Shown: positions 37,810-47,516, counted from the first letter of the stretch. The stretch is 64,000 nt of DNA from Rhizobium sp. J15 (GCF_002531825.1 NZ_NWSX01000006.1:217093-281092); one strand, 5' to 3'. Notes: generated by a model not told the origin, from the letters alone. Program-made: numbers and translations.

Positions 37810-39680
37810 AAGCCGAGACGCTCTTCTGGCAGCAATGCGCGCAGGCCGTCACGGCGGATGGCTCGATCGATGCGCAGCGTCTGATGGATCTCGTGATCGC
37901 CACCTATCGCAGCCATGAGAGCGACTATGGAGAAATCGAGAGAAGTGCCGAAACGCTGCTGAGGGAAACCCGGGCGCTAAAAGGCGAGGTTGCCTCGGTC
38001 ACGCAAGCATTCGAGGAACAGAAGAAGCTCTTCGAAGTCATCCTCGACAACCTGCCGCTCGGCCTCAGCGTCTTCGCCGCCGACCAGCGGCTGAGCTTTT
38101 CCAACACCCGCTTTCGTCAACTCTTCGGCCTGAAGCGAGAAGATGTCGATGCCGGCGCAACGATTGCCGATCTCATCGGCAGAATACGCGGCACGGAGAG
38201 CGCCGGCGCGAGGCCCGACCAGCGGAGCAGAAAGCATTCCTCCGCGACCGCAAGAAACGACAGCCTTCGCCGGCGTGAATGGCGAATGGACGACGGCCGC
38301 ATCATCCAGAGCATGGTGACCATCCTTGCCGACGGCAGCAGTATCGCAATCCATGCCGATATTACCGACGATCGAAAGGCAGCCGAGCGCATCTCCTATC
38401 TCGCGCACCACGACCCGCTGACCGGCCTTCCGAACCGCATCCATTTCCGCGAGCAGGTCGATGCAGCGCTCGCCGAGCGCGGGCCGGACGAGCAGATCGC
38501 GCTCGTGCATCTCAATCTCGACCGGTTCAAATCGATCAACAACACGATGGGCGCCTCGGCCGGCGACAAGATCCTGCAGCAGGTCGCCGATCGTATCCGC
38601 GCCTCGGCCGGGGGAAACATCCTCGCGCGGCTCGGCTCGGACGAATTCGCCATTCTCCAGACCGGCAGGCAGCAGCCGTGGAACGTCACGGCGCTTGCCG
38701 ACCAGATCCGCCGGGAACTTTCCGAACCGTTCCTCCGCGGCGAAAAACAGATGGAACTCAGCGTCTCCATGGGCATCGCGGTCGCCCCTGGGGATGGCGA
38801 GGAAACCGATGTCCTGCTGAAACATGCCGGCGTGGCCCTGTCGCATGCCAAGGCGGACGGCCGCAAGCGCGAGCGCTTCTTCACCGACGAGATGGAGGCG
38901 CAGATGCAGCTGCGCCACGCGCTGGAGGCCGATCTCAGAGCCGCCATGCAGAAGGACGAATTCGAACTGCATTACCAGCCGCTCTACGATCTTTCGCAGC
39001 GGCGCATCTGCGGCTTCGAAGCCCTCATCCGCTGGAACCACCCGACCCGGGGCCGCGTTTCGCCGATGGACTTCATCCCCCTTGCGGAAGAACTCGGCCT
39101 CATCGTCGATATCGGCCGCTGGGTTTTGCGCCGGGCCTGCAGCGATGCCGCGCAATGGCCGGAGGACATCAAGGTTGCCGTCAACGTTTCGGCGATCCAA
39201 TTCAGCGGCACCGACCTGCCGCAGGATGTCAACGAGGCGCTTGCCGCCGCCTTACTGTCGCCATCGCGGCTCGAACTCGAAATCACCGAGAGCGTGCTGA
39301 TGGAAAACCTCTCCGAGGTACTGCCGATTCTGCATGCACTGAAGGAGCGCGGCATCCGCATCTCGATGGACGATTTCGGCACCGGCTATTCGTCGCTCAG
39401 CTACCTCTCGAGTTTCCCCTTCGACAAGATCAAAATCGACAAATCCTTCGTCAACGACATCGCCGACAACAAGGAGGCTCACGCGATCATGCGCGCGATT
39501 ATCCTGCTCGGCGATGCGCTCGGCATGCGCGTCACCGTCGAGGGTGTCGAAACCTCGGCACAGGTGGCGCTGCTCGAATGCGAGGAATGCGACGAGATCC
39601 AGGGCTATTACATCAGTCAGCCGAAACCGGCGCGCGACATTCCTCATCTTCTCTCGCTGCCGCCGAAGACGGCGGCATGA
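37806..39680 (+). CDS. PAS-GGDEF-EAL cyclic-di-GMP protein
   Basis: 624 residues. A coiled segment (about 35-75) and PAS domain (about 75-190; DNLPLGLSVFAADQ) precede a GGDEF domain with LGSDEFAIL (about 275-285) and an EAL domain beginning FEALIRWNH (about 404). The EAL catalytic set looks complete (ESVLMEN, DDFGTGYSSL, KIDKSFVND), so phosphodiesterase activity is likely. The cyclase site reads GSDEF in place of GGDEF, so synthesis may be lost. It has no membrane segment, so it is cytosolic. Its start overlaps the 28-residue ORF. Confidence 0.9.
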   Translation: MKAETLFWQQCAQAVTADGSIDAQRLMDLVIATYRSHESDYGEIERSAETLLRETRALKGEVASVTQAFEEQKKLFEVILDNLPLGLSVFAADQRLSFSNTRFRQLFGLKREDVDAGATIADLIGRIRGTESAGARPDQRSRKHSSATARNDSLRRREWRMDDGRIIQSMVTILADGSSIAIHADITDDRKAAERISYLAHHDPLTGLPNRIHFREQVDAALAERGPDEQIALVHLNLDRFKSINNTMGASAGDKILQQVADRIRASAGGNILARLGSDEFAILQTGRQQPWNVTALADQIRRELSEPFLRGEKQMELSVSMGIAVAPGDGEETDVLLKHAGVALSHAKADGRKRERFFTDEMEAQMQLRHALEADLRAAMQKDEFELHYQPLYDLSQRRICGFEALIRWNHPTRGRVSPMDFIPLAEELGLIVDIGRWVLRRACSDAAQWPEDIKVAVNVSAIQFSGTDLPQDVNEALAAALLSPSRLELEITESVLMENLSEVLPILHALKERGIRISMDDFGTGYSSLSYLSSFPFDKIKIDKSFVNDIADNKEAHAIMRAIILLGDALGMRVTVEGVETSAQVALLECEECDEIQGYYISQPKPARDIPHLLSLPPKTAA

Positions 39681-39840
39681 GGCATTATTCCGAAACCGCC
39701 TCGATTGCGACTCGCGCGGCAAGCCGGTACTAGAACTTAGGCTCTGCAGATCTCGCTGCGAAACTCGTCTGCCCGCCTGCATCCGGCTTCGGCCGGTCTT
39801 CCATCGACAGCACCCGATTTTCTCAACGACAGGTGACGCA

Positions 39841-40485
39841 ATGTTCGTGGCCGAGGCCTTCTCTCCTCATGAAACGCTTGCAGCAGCACTGGTCCCGCAT
39901 GCGGCCGAAGGCGACGACGGCTCGCACGACCTCGCCCATATCCTGCGCGTCTTCAAAAACGCGATGCGCATCCATGCCGGAGAAGGCGGTGACGGGCGCG
40001 TTCTTGCCGCCTCCGTACTTCTGCACGACTGCGTCGCGGTCGAGAAGAATTCACCGCTGAGGGCAAGAGCATCGACGCTGGCGGCGGAGAAGGCATCGGC
40101 GATCCTGGCGGAACTCGGCTGGAGCAGCAGGGATGTCGACGCCGTAGCCCATGCCATCACCGCTCACAGCTTCTCTGCCGGCGTGGCACCGCAGACGCTG
40201 GAGGCGAAGATCCTGCAGGATGCCGACCGGCTGGACGCGATCGGCATGGTCGGCGCGGCGCGCTGCTTCTATATCGGCGGGCGCTTGGGATCAGGGCTCT
40301 ACGATCCGTTCGATCCGGCAGCGGCCAACCGCCCGCTCGACGACAAGCGCTATGCCATTGACCACTTCCAGACGAAGCTGTTCAAACTGGCGGAAGGATT
40401 TCAGACCGAGACCGGCCGAAGGCTGGCGGCGGCGCGCGACAAGAGCCTGCGCGACTTTCTCTCGGCCTTCATGGATGAAATTTAG
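39841..40485 (+). CDS. HD-domain phosphohydrolase (YedJ-like)
   Basis: A 214-residue HD protein with H in GSHDLAHILRV, the HD pair in LLHDCVAVEKNS, and the later DADRLDAIGMVG block. It resembles the YedJ/predicted HD phosphohydrolase family. The substrate is unknown. ATG at 39841 follows the GACAGGTGACGCA segment; the longer open frame upstream overlaps GGDEF-EAL in another frame and is not coding. MOSC follows 23 bases later. Confidence 0.87.
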   Translation: MFVAEAFSPHETLAAALVPHAAEGDDGSHDLAHILRVFKNAMRIHAGEGGDGRVLAASVLLHDCVAVEKNSPLRARASTLAAEKASAILAELGWSSRDVDAVAHAITAHSFSAGVAPQTLEAKILQDADRLDAIGMVGAARCFYIGGRLGSGLYDPFDPAAANRPLDDKRYAIDHFQTKLFKLAEGFQTETGRRLAAARDKSLRDFLSAFMDEI

Positions 40486-40508
40486 CGGACGAAACCCAGG
40501 AGAACGGC

Positions 40509-41366
40509 ATGCGTGTCAGCGACCTCTTCATCTACCCGCTCAAAAGCGCCCGCGGCATTGCGCTGCCCGCCGCCGAGATCGACGCCTACGGGCTGCCCGG
40601 CGACCGGCGGGCGATGATTACCGATGCGCAGGGTCACTTCATCACCCAGCGCGAACTGCCGGATCTCGCACGCATCGACGTGCGCCCCGAATCGGGCGTC
40701 TTCCGGTTACTGATGCAGGGAAAGCAGGACATAGCAGTACAGCCGCCTCAGCCGGAAAGCCGGATGGACGTGACCGTGTGGAAATCGACCGTCAGCGCCG
40801 CTGTTGCCGACCCGGAAAGCAACCGCCGGCTTTCCGATTGGCTCGGCCGCGAGGTGCGGCTGGTCTTCTTCGACGGGCAGGCGCGGCGCACGGCAAACGC
40901 CGAATGGGCCGGTGAAGGCACGCCCGTCAGCTTTACCGACGGCTACCAGATCCTGGTGACGACGACCGGCTCGCTGAAGGCGCTGAATGCCGATCTCGCC
41001 ACCCATGGGGAGGGAAGCGTCGGCATGGAACGCTTCCGCCCGAACATCGTCATCGATACGGATGAGGCCTGGCCGGAGGACCGCTGGGCGGCGATCGAGA
41101 TCGCCGGCATCCGCTTCGATCTCGTCAAACCCTGCTCGCGCTGCATCATGACGACGCAGGACCAGCAGACCGGTTCGCGCGAAGTGGCGAACCCGATGCC
41201 TGCCATGGGCCGCATCCGCATGTCGGCCGACCGGCGTGTGCCCGGCCCGCTCTTCGGCTGGAACGTGACGCCGCGCAGCGGCGGCCGGATCTCGATCGGA
41301 GACGCCGTCCGCATCCTCGAAGAGAGACCCGAAGGCTGGGCGCTCAAGCGCCGCGCCGCAGCCTGA
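40509..41366 (+). CDS. MOSC-domain protein
   Basis: A 285-residue protein with an N-terminal MOSC beta-barrel (MRVSDLFIYPLKSARG; AYGLPGDRRAMITD) and the MOSC domain (about 120-275) with FRPNIVIDTDEAWPED and the conserved cysteine in LVKPCSRCIMTTQD. MOSC proteins act with the molybdenum cofactor, in sulfur transfer or as mARC-type reductases. This is the long YcbX-like form but lacks the ferredoxin domain of YcbX. It converges on an aldo/keto reductase with three bases between them. Confidence 0.9.
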   Translation: MRVSDLFIYPLKSARGIALPAAEIDAYGLPGDRRAMITDAQGHFITQRELPDLARIDVRPESGVFRLLMQGKQDIAVQPPQPESRMDVTVWKSTVSAAVADPESNRRLSDWLGREVRLVFFDGQARRTANAEWAGEGTPVSFTDGYQILVTTTGSLKALNADLATHGEGSVGMERFRPNIVIDTDEAWPEDRWAAIEIAGIRFDLVKPCSRCIMTTQDQQTGSREVANPMPAMGRIRMSADRRVPGPLFGWNVTPRSGGRISIGDAVRILEERPEGWALKRRAAA

Positions 41367-41369
41367 TCG

Positions 41370-42365
41370 TCAAACGCGGGCGAGCGCTTCGTCAATCCCC
41401 GCCATGACATCGGCCGATAGCGGGCCCTTTTCCAGGGCGCCGGCATTTTCCTCGACCTGGGCGACAGTGCGGAAGCCCGGAATGGGAAGGGTGCGCGGCG
41501 AGCGCGCCCAAAGCCAGGCAAGCGCCCCTTGCGTCAGCGAGCGGCCGCCCGATGTCAGGAGATCGCGGACGGCATCGAGCCGTACGGCGAATTCCGGGGC
41601 CATACGCCCATCCTTGAAATAGACCATCCAGTCGAGGGCGGCACCGCGGACATCCTTGGCGCCGACCGCCTTGTCGGCGGTGAATTTTCCGGTGAGCAGC
41701 CCCATGGCCAGCGGACCGCGATTGATGGAGATCAGGTTCTCTCTCTCGATCACCGCGATCATCTCCGGCACCGGCTCGAAGACGTTCATCGTGTGCTGAA
41801 CCGAGACGTATCCTCGACGGCCGGCATGGCGGACGGCACGATCCAGATAATCGGTGCTCCAGCCGAACGCATCGATCTTGCCTTCGCCGCGCAGCGCTTC
41901 CAGCACGTCAAAGACGGCATCCGATTGCTCAGGCGGAAAATCGTTGAGGTGGAACTGCAGGAGGTCGAGGCGGTCGCGCTTCAGACGGCGCAGGGAGGTC
42001 TCGACGGAGCGGCGGATGAAGGCTTCATCGGCAAAGGCGCCGATTGCCTGCTTCGTTTCGGGATCGGTGGCGAAGCCGAATTTGGTGGCGACGACGATAT
42101 CGTCGCGATTGCCGATCGCGCGGCCGAGAACCTCTTCCGAATGACCGGCGCCGTAGTTCGAGGCCGTATCGAAAAAACGGATGCCAAGTTCGATGGCGCG
42201 GTCGATGGCGGCGACCGATTCATCGTCGTCGACCTCCCCCCAGCCGAGCGGCGTGTCGCCGGCAAAGAACGGACCGCCGATCGCCCAGCACCCCATGCCG
42301 AGGCGCGGAATTTCGCGGCCGTTCCAGAGCGTGATCGTCGTCGATGGTGTGGGCTTGGTCAGCAT
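41370..42365 (-). CDS. aldo/keto reductase
   Basis: A 331-residue NADPH-dependent (alpha/beta)8 reductase. The catalytic tetrad fits D and Y in FDTASNYGAGHSEE, K in VVATKFGFAT and H in LLQFHLND. The C-terminal GFRTVAQVEENAGAL motif binds cofactor. The substrate is unknown. It lies 99 bases downstream of recO on the same strand. Confidence 0.93.
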   Translation of the reverse strand: MLTKPTPSTTITLWNGREIPRLGMGCWAIGGPFFAGDTPLGWGEVDDDESVAAIDRAIELGIRFFDTASNYGAGHSEEVLGRAIGNRDDIVVATKFGFATDPETKQAIGAFADEAFIRRSVETSLRRLKRDRLDLLQFHLNDFPPEQSDAVFDVLEALRGEGKIDAFGWSTDYLDRAVRHAGRRGYVSVQHTMNVFEPVPEMIAVIERENLISINRGPLAMGLLTGKFTADKAVGAKDVRGAALDWMVYFKDGRMAPEFAVRLDAVRDLLTSGGRSLTQGALAWLWARSPRTLPIPGFRTVAQVEENAGALEKGPLSADVMAGIDEALARV

Positions 42366-42464
42366 GACATCCTCCTTGGCTGGCTGCCCTCAAGACATAG
42401 GAAGCGCGAATGGGCGGGTAAACCGCCAAATCCGGAGGATGTTTTGCAGCAGTAAAAAACGATG

Positions 42465-43235
42465 TCAGGCCGAAATGCCGTTCGGACCCGACAGCGTGCT
42501 CAAAGCCGGGTTCAGCGCCTTGAGCGCGGCCTGGACGAAGCCATCGCGGGCTGCCCCGGCCTCGATGCCGCGCGGCTCGTAGACATGGCGGTGCAGAAAG
42601 AACCCGGTCAACCGGAATGCGGCGGCCAGACTGTCGAAATCGGCCGCGTGGTTGCCTTCGGCGCCGAGGAATGGCGGCAGCAACAGCATCTTGTCCGCCC
42701 AGGGCGCGCCGGCGCTGCGGCTGACGGCGCGGCCGGACTTCGGCGAGACATAGACAAGGTCGGAACGGGCGCCGGTGGCGGCGCATTCCGCAAGATCGAG
42801 GCCGAAGCCGAGATCGTTCAGCACCGCAAGCTCGAAACGCACGAAAAGCTCGCCGGCATCGGCCGGATTGTGCAGGTGATCGAGGATGACCTCCAGCGCA
42901 TCGAAGAGATGCGGATGCGGGTCACGCTCCGGCAGCAGCCTGAGCAACGCGCCCATCGCCTGGACGCCGTAGACGGCGGTCGCCGTTTCCATCAGGCGGG
43001 CGGCACGCAGCGTCACTGGCTCGACGCGGAATTCGCCGAGATGCTCGTCAAGCCGGGCACGCCAGATGACCTCTACCGCGTTGCCCGGCTGCAGCACCGG
43101 CTGCATGGCGCGAGAGCGGCCGGAACGCACCATGCCGAGATGGCGGCCGCGATCACGCGTCATCACCTCGGCGATGACGCTCGTCTCGCCGTGGCGTTTG
43201 ACGCCCAGAATGATCGCATGGTCTTGCCACTGCAT
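42465..43235 (-). CDS. recO: DNA repair protein RecO
   Basis: A 256-residue recombination mediator that helps load RecA with RecR. The N-terminal OB fold is visible ([31 protein letters not shown]) and the helical C-terminal domain follows ([18 protein letters not shown]). Length and order fit alphaproteobacterial RecO. In many Rhizobiales recO lies near era; here about 1.6 kb separates them. Confidence 0.93.
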   Translation of the reverse strand: MQWQDHAIILGVKRHGETSVIAEVMTRDRGRHLGMVRSGRSRAMQPVLQPGNAVEVIWRARLDEHLGEFRVEPVTLRAARLMETATAVYGVQAMGALLRLLPERDPHPHLFDALEVILDHLHNPADAGELFVRFELAVLNDLGFGLDLAECAATGARSDLVYVSPKSGRAVSRSAGAPWADKMLLLPPFLGAEGNHAADFDSLAAAFRLTGFFLHRHVYEPRGIEAGAARDGFVQAALKALNPALSTLSGPNGISA

Positions 43236-43300
43236 CGAAAGAAGCCTTTACGGATGACGAATCATCCTAATGCAAGGGCCGGCCTATGTCATGAAAGCCT

Positions 43301-43663
43301 TCAGGCCGCAGCCGGGAAAAGCCTCTGCAGGAATTCCCGCATCGCCTTTTCGTCGAAAGGCTTCACCAGGAGCGGGATATGCTGCAGGTCGGGCGGAAAA
43401 TCGCGCGGGTCGGAATAGCCGCTGACGAAGCCGAAGGGGATGCCGACATCGAGAAGATGGCGAGCAAATCCGAAGCTCATGCCCTCGCCGAGATTAACGT
43501 CGAGGAGAGCGAAGTCATATCTCTGCGCAGCGATGGCGGCCCGCGCCTGTTCCAGACTGCCGACGATATCGATGCTCTGGACACCGGCCAGGCGCAGAAT
43601 ATCTTCCGCCTCCATCGCGATGATCAGACTGTCCTCAAGAACCAGAACACGGATTGCGCTCAT
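43301..43663 (-). CDS. single-domain response regulator
   Basis: A 120-residue receiver domain with no output domain. Key residues are E10-D11 in VLVLEDSLII, the phosphoacceptor aspartate in FALLDVNLGEG (about D55), and K in PLLVKPFDE (about K104). ATG at 43663 overlaps the stop of a 63-residue ORF by four bases. A lone receiver may pass phosphate to another protein or bind a target directly. No kinase gene is next to it. Confidence 0.88.
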   Translation of the reverse strand: MSAIRVLVLEDSLIIAMEAEDILRLAGVQSIDIVGSLEQARAAIAAQRYDFALLDVNLGEGMSFGFARHLLDVGIPFGFVSGYSDPRDFPPDLQHIPLLVKPFDEKAMREFLQRLFPAAA

Positions 43664-43851
43664 GATTCCATGCCCTCGTCGGGCCGCCCCAGCCGTTCCG
43701 CCAACATCATTGCCTCCGATGCCCCGCATGGCACGCTATCGGTGAATTCCGCCACCACTTCCTGAATAAAACATTTTCCCGCCCAATCGATAAGAATCAA
43801 ATCGGAGGGAAGATGATGATCGAGCTTATTTTCCCAACTGCTAATCCGCAT
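43660..43851 (-). CDS. hypothetical 63-residue ORF upstream of the receiver
   Basis: The ORF begins MRISSWENKLDHHLPSDLIL and ends RPDEGMES. Its TGA overlaps the receiver ATG (ATGA). It is a possible first gene of a two-gene unit. No homologue is recognised and there is no strong ribosome-binding site, so support rests on the overlap alone. It lies just before the palindromic repeat at 43881-43930. Confidence 0.4.
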   Translation of the reverse strand: MRISSWENKLDHHLPSDLILIDWAGKCFIQEVVAEFTDSVPCGASEAMMLAERLGRPDEGMES

Positions 43852-43880
43852 TTAAAAAAGACATAACCAAACCGGTTGGC

Positions 43881-43930
43881 TAAAGCATGTCGCGCAAAAG
43901 TGTGCAGCGGTTTTGCGGCGACGACATGCG
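43881..43930. repeat. dispersed palindromic repeat, family 2, copy 2
   Basis: An imperfect palindrome (CATGTCGCGCAAAA...TTTTGCGGCGACGACATG) that is an inverted copy of 8080-8132. It lies between the Crp/Fnr gene end and the 63-residue ORF. Confidence 0.8.
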
Positions 43931-43982
43931 AGAAAATAAAGATCTAAAGCGAAAAGGAGCGATCTAAAAGACGCGACGCGCC

Positions 43983-44735
43983 TTAGATGAAGGGGCGTTT
44001 ATTTTCTCCAAGCCCTTCCCAGCCTGAAATCGCCATCAATTCCTCACCATTCAGCACCTCGCAGCCGCGTTCCTGCCAGCGGAGCAAGCCACGTTCGCTG
44101 AGCTTTTTCAATGTCTTGTTGGTATGGACGATGGAAAGACCCAGCGTATCGGCAATGTGCTGCTGAGTGATGGGAATGAACTTGCGGCCGTTGAAGAGAT
44201 CAAGCTGCCTGCCGCGTTCGTAAAGAAAAGCGATCAGATAGGCAGCTCTTTCCAACGCCGTACGCCGGCCGATGCTCAGCAGATGCTCGTCCAGAATCCG
44301 CTCCTCGCGCGCCGCGATCCAGGTGATGTCGAAGGCGAGCGAAGCGTGCTTGTTGTAGAGCGTCATCAGCCTGTCGCGCTCGAACACGCACAGCGAAACG
44401 GGGGAAAGCGCCTCGACCGAATGCTGCATCTCACCGGCGATCGTTCCCTGCAGACCGATCAGATCACCCGGCATGATATAGTTCAGGATCTGACGCCGCC
44501 CGTCTTCGAGCATCTTGTAGCGGAAGCCCCAGCCGGCGAGCACGGTAAAAAGATGCGCGCTGTGCGCGCCTTCGACGAGGATGGTGGAGCCGGCATCGAC
44601 GGCAAGCTCACCCCTCTTGAAACGGGCGACGAATTCCAGCTCCTCGTGGCTGAATTCCCTGAAATGCGGCAGGGGCCGCAAGGGACATAGCTCGCAAGGG
44701 GTCTTGAAAGAATGGATGCGTCTCGACGTTGCCAT
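43983..44735 (-). CDS. Crp/Fnr-family transcriptional regulator
   Basis: A 250-residue protein with a cNMP-like beta-roll (about 45-160; VEGAHSAHLFTVLAGW, MPGDLIGLQGT) and a winged helix-turn-helix at the C terminus (ITQQHIADTLGLSIVHTNKTLKKLSE). A CxxC pair occurs near residue 16 (PCELCP), but the extra cysteines of canonical FNR are absent. An oxygen-sensing Fe-S cluster is therefore doubtful. I used the ATG at 44735 (MATSRRIHSF), as upstream residues lack homology. Confidence 0.9.
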   Translation of the reverse strand: MATSRRIHSFKTPCELCPLRPLPHFREFSHEELEFVARFKRGELAVDAGSTILVEGAHSAHLFTVLAGWGFRYKMLEDGRRQILNYIMPGDLIGLQGTIAGEMQHSVEALSPVSLCVFERDRLMTLYNKHASLAFDITWIAAREERILDEHLLSIGRRTALERAAYLIAFLYERGRQLDLFNGRKFIPITQQHIADTLGLSIVHTNKTLKKLSERGLLRWQERGCEVLNGEELMAISGWEGLGENKRPFI

Positions 44736-44885
44736 ACCTGCCCTTGCGGTCACGCAAACCGGCGGTCCGTCATCGGCGCGCCGTCGAGCAAGGAATGCGC
44801 GAAGGCCGGATTCGTTCCGGAACGACGCCGATTTTTTCCAAGGAAACAAGGGTCTGGCGTCTATCCCGGGAAATCCTTGTCACCC

Positions 44886-45827
44886 CTATTTCGGGAAGTC
44901 GAGGCCCATTTCGCGGAACCGCTCGGGATCATCACCCCAATTTTCGCGGACCTTGACGAACAGGAAGAGATGGACGGGCTGCTCGAGGATCTCCGACAGC
45001 TCCTTTCGGGAGGCCGTCGAGATCGCCTTGATGGTTTCGCCGCCCTTGCCGAGCGCGATCTTCTTCTGGCTGTCGCGCTCGACATAGATCACCTGTTCGA
45101 TGCGGACCGAGCCGTCCTTGCGCTCTTCCCACTTCTCCGTTTCGACGTGTGAGGAATAGGGAAGCTCCTGGTGCAGGCGCAGAAACAGCTTTTCGCGGGT
45201 GATCTCGGCTGCGAGCTGGCGCATCGGCAGATCGGAGATCTGGTCTTCCGGATAGTACCAGGGGCCTTCCGGAAGCGTGCTCGCCAGATAATCCATGACG
45301 TCCTCGCAGCCGGAGCCGTTTTCGGCGGAGATCATGAAGGTGCGGTCGAAGGCGATCTTCTCGTTGGCGGCGGCGGCCAGCGCCAGCAGATCCTCGCGGT
45401 TGACGCGGTCGATCTTGTTGAGCACCAGGATCTTCGGCTGCCGGACTTCCTTGAGACCCTCGAGGATGGCTTCGGCATCGCCGCGCAGGCCGCGCTCACT
45501 GTCGATCAGAAGCATGATCAGATCGGCATCCTTGGCGCCACCCCAGGCCGAGGTGACCATGGCGCGATCGAGCCGGCGGCGCGGCTTGAAGATACCAGGC
45601 GTATCCATGAAGACGATCTGGGCATTATCGTGGATTGCGATGCCGCGGACGATCGCGCGCGTCGTCTGCACCTTGTGGCTGACGATCGAGACCTTGGCGC
45701 CGACAAGGCGATTGACCAGCGTCGACTTGCCGGCATTGGTCGGCCCGATCAAGGCGACGAAGCCCGAATGCGTCGGGCCACTGGCTTCTACGGCAGCTTC
45801 GGCCGCGATATCTTCTTCTTGTGTCAT
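44886..45827 (-). CDS. era: GTPase Era
   Basis: A 313-residue essential GTPase that binds 16S rRNA during 30S maturation. The GTPase motifs are G1 GPTNAGKSTL (about 27-36), G3 DTPGI and G4 NKID. The C-terminal KH domain (about 220-313) includes EKKIALGKGGETIK-like sequence. It ends a unit lepB-rnc-era: rnc is 7 bases upstream. Slightly long at the N terminus compared with E. coli. Confidence 0.96.
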   Translation of the reverse strand: MTQEEDIAAEAAVEASGPTHSGFVALIGPTNAGKSTLVNRLVGAKVSIVSHKVQTTRAIVRGIAIHDNAQIVFMDTPGIFKPRRRLDRAMVTSAWGGAKDADLIMLLIDSERGLRGDAEAILEGLKEVRQPKILVLNKIDRVNREDLLALAAAANEKIAFDRTFMISAENGSGCEDVMDYLASTLPEGPWYYPEDQISDLPMRQLAAEITREKLFLRLHQELPYSSHVETEKWEERKDGSVRIEQVIYVERDSQKKIALGKGGETIKAISTASRKELSEILEQPVHLFLFVKVRENWGDDPERFREMGLDFPK

Positions 45828-45834
45828 TGTCCCG

Positions 45835-46554
45835 TCAGTTTCCGGCAGGCGATTCCTGCCAAATGCCTTCGCGCTCGAGCATCTTCGTCGCCGCCACCTG
45901 TTCGGCGGCGCGCTTCGACCGCTCTACGCCGGTTTCCGGCTTTATGCCAGCAACTTCCACCGTCACCTTGAAGCGCGGATCATGATCCGGCCCGCTGCGT
46001 TCATCAACCCGGTAGATGGGTGTGACGCCGAATTTTGCGTGCGACCATTCCTGCAGCTCGGTCTTGGCGTCGCGCTTGGCGCCATCGGCCCTGGCCGCCC
46101 TGCCCTGCCAGTAGCGCAGGATGAAGCGGCGGGCGACTTCGAGGCCGCCATCGAGATAGATCGCCGCGATCAGGCTTTCCACGACATCGGCGCGCACGTT
46201 CATCATGCGCTTCCCGGTCAACTTCTTCACGTCAGCACCGGTGCGGATATAGAGGTGAAGATTGAGTTCGTCGGCGACCGCAGCACAGGTTTCGGCACTG
46301 ACGAGTTGGTTGAGGCGAACCGAGAGCTCGCCTTCCCCTGCCGTGCCGAACGTGCGGAACAGCAACTCGGCGATGCAGAGCCCGAGGACCCTGTCGCCGA
46401 GGAATTCCAGACGTTCGTAATTGCCGCCCTTCTCCGTGCGGGCGCTGGCATGGGTCAGCGCTCGATCCAGGCGTTCCTTCTCGGCGAAATCATGACCGAT
46501 CAGGGCTTCAAGCTTTGCGCGGTCGGCCGCAGAAAGCGTCTGCGCCTTACTCAT
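45835..46554 (-). CDS. rnc: ribonuclease III
   Basis: A 239-residue double-strand-specific RNase that processes rRNA and other RNAs. The catalytic signature ERLEFLGDRVLGL (about 43-55) and a second acidic site in MMNVRADVVESLIAAIYLDGG are present. The C-terminal double-stranded-RNA-binding domain spans about 165-235 (KTELQEWSHAKFGVTPIY). Its start overlaps the end of lepB by four bases (ATGA). Confidence 0.96.
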   Translation of the reverse strand: MSKAQTLSAADRAKLEALIGHDFAEKERLDRALTHASARTEKGGNYERLEFLGDRVLGLCIAELLFRTFGTAGEGELSVRLNQLVSAETCAAVADELNLHLYIRTGADVKKLTGKRMMNVRADVVESLIAAIYLDGGLEVARRFILRYWQGRAARADGAKRDAKTELQEWSHAKFGVTPIYRVDERSGPDHDPRFKVTVEVAGIKPETGVERSKRAAEQVAATKMLEREGIWQESPAGN

Positions 46555-47294
46555 TCAACGACCTTGAAGAGGCGGTCCCAACGCATATTCGTCGGCCACT
46601 TCCAGATTTCGCGGAAAGAAGTGTCGTTGCCGAGCGAGAAGAAGATGACGCTCGCACGGCCGACGAGGTTTTCCGCAGGCACGAAGCCGACGTCGAAGCG
46701 GCTGTCGAGCGAGTTGTCGCGGTTGTCGCCCATCATGAAGTAATGGCCTTCCGGCACGATGAACTCGCGGGTGTTATCGCCGCGCGACACCGGGGACTGG
46801 TCGAGCGTATCGTATGTCTTGCCGTCGTCGAGCGTTTCGCGGAAGACCGGCACATCCTCACCCGGGTCAAGCTTGTAATCCGAGGTGAAGCTGCCGTCCG
46901 GCACCTTCGGAACCGGCTTGCCGTTAACGTAGAGAACGCCTTCCTTCACCTGAATGCGATCGCCAGGCAGGCCGATGCAGCGCTTGATGTAATCGATGTC
47001 GGGATTCGGCGGGAAGCGGAAAACGACGATATCGCCGCGCTTCGGATCGGAGCCGAAAACACGGCCGCTGAAGAGATCCGGCGAGAACGGCAGCGAATAT
47101 TTCGAATAGCCGTAGGCGAATTTGTTGACGAAGATGTAATCGCCGACCAGCAGTGTCGGCATCATCGAACCGGACGGGATGGTAAAGGGCTGAAACAGCA
47201 CAGTTCGGATCACCATCGCCAAAATCAGCGCCTGGATGATGACTTTGATATTTTCCCAGAGGGCGTTCGGCTTGGCTTCGACTTTTTCGGACAC
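46551..47294 (-). CDS. lepB: signal peptidase I
   Basis: A 247-residue type I signal peptidase with one N-terminal helix (about 15-36) and the Ser-Lys dyad: S43 in IPSGSMMPT and K85 in DPKRGDIVVF. The boxes FVNKFAYGYSK and YFMMGDNRDNSLDSR confirm the family. It removes signal peptides of exported proteins. The reading frame overlaps rnc by four bases. A family-1 repeat lies just upstream, between it and acpS. Confidence 0.96.
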   Translation of the reverse strand: MSEKVEAKPNALWENIKVIIQALILAMVIRTVLFQPFTIPSGSMMPTLLVGDYIFVNKFAYGYSKYSLPFSPDLFSGRVFGSDPKRGDIVVFRFPPNPDIDYIKRCIGLPGDRIQVKEGVLYVNGKPVPKVPDGSFTSDYKLDPGEDVPVFRETLDDGKTYDTLDQSPVSRGDNTREFIVPEGHYFMMGDNRDNSLDSRFDVGFVPAENLVGRASVIFFSLGNDTSFREIWKWPTNMRWDRLFKVVE

Positions 47295-47347
47295 GCAGTC
47301 TTATTCCTTCAAGACGCCGCGAGGCGCAATTCTTCTGTCGTTCTCAT

Positions 47348-47458
47348 AGAGCATGATGCCGAAAAGTGTCATCGGTTTTCGGACGACATCATGCTCTAAT
47401 TCTTAATCAAGAACAGGATTCAGATTTCAGGCCGGCCCGGCTTGAAATCATCCTGTTC
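47348..47458. repeat. dispersed palindromic repeat, family 1, copy 2
   Basis: A 111-base element in the acpS-lepB gap, inverted and nearly identical to 31580-31690. Both contain the GAGCATGATG/CATCATGCTC palindrome and a GGCC-GGCC inner palindrome. Being between acpS and lepB on the minus strand, it would form a hairpin in their transcript. Confidence 0.85.
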
Positions 47459-47516
47459 TAGCGGCTTCGGCCGGTTGCGGCAATGGTGACAACACCAAAA
47501 GCGACGAGACGCCGCG

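Noticed and set aside
44735..44849. Extra N-terminal residues of the Crp/Fnr frame
   Set aside because: No homology, and a plausible ATG lies at 44735.
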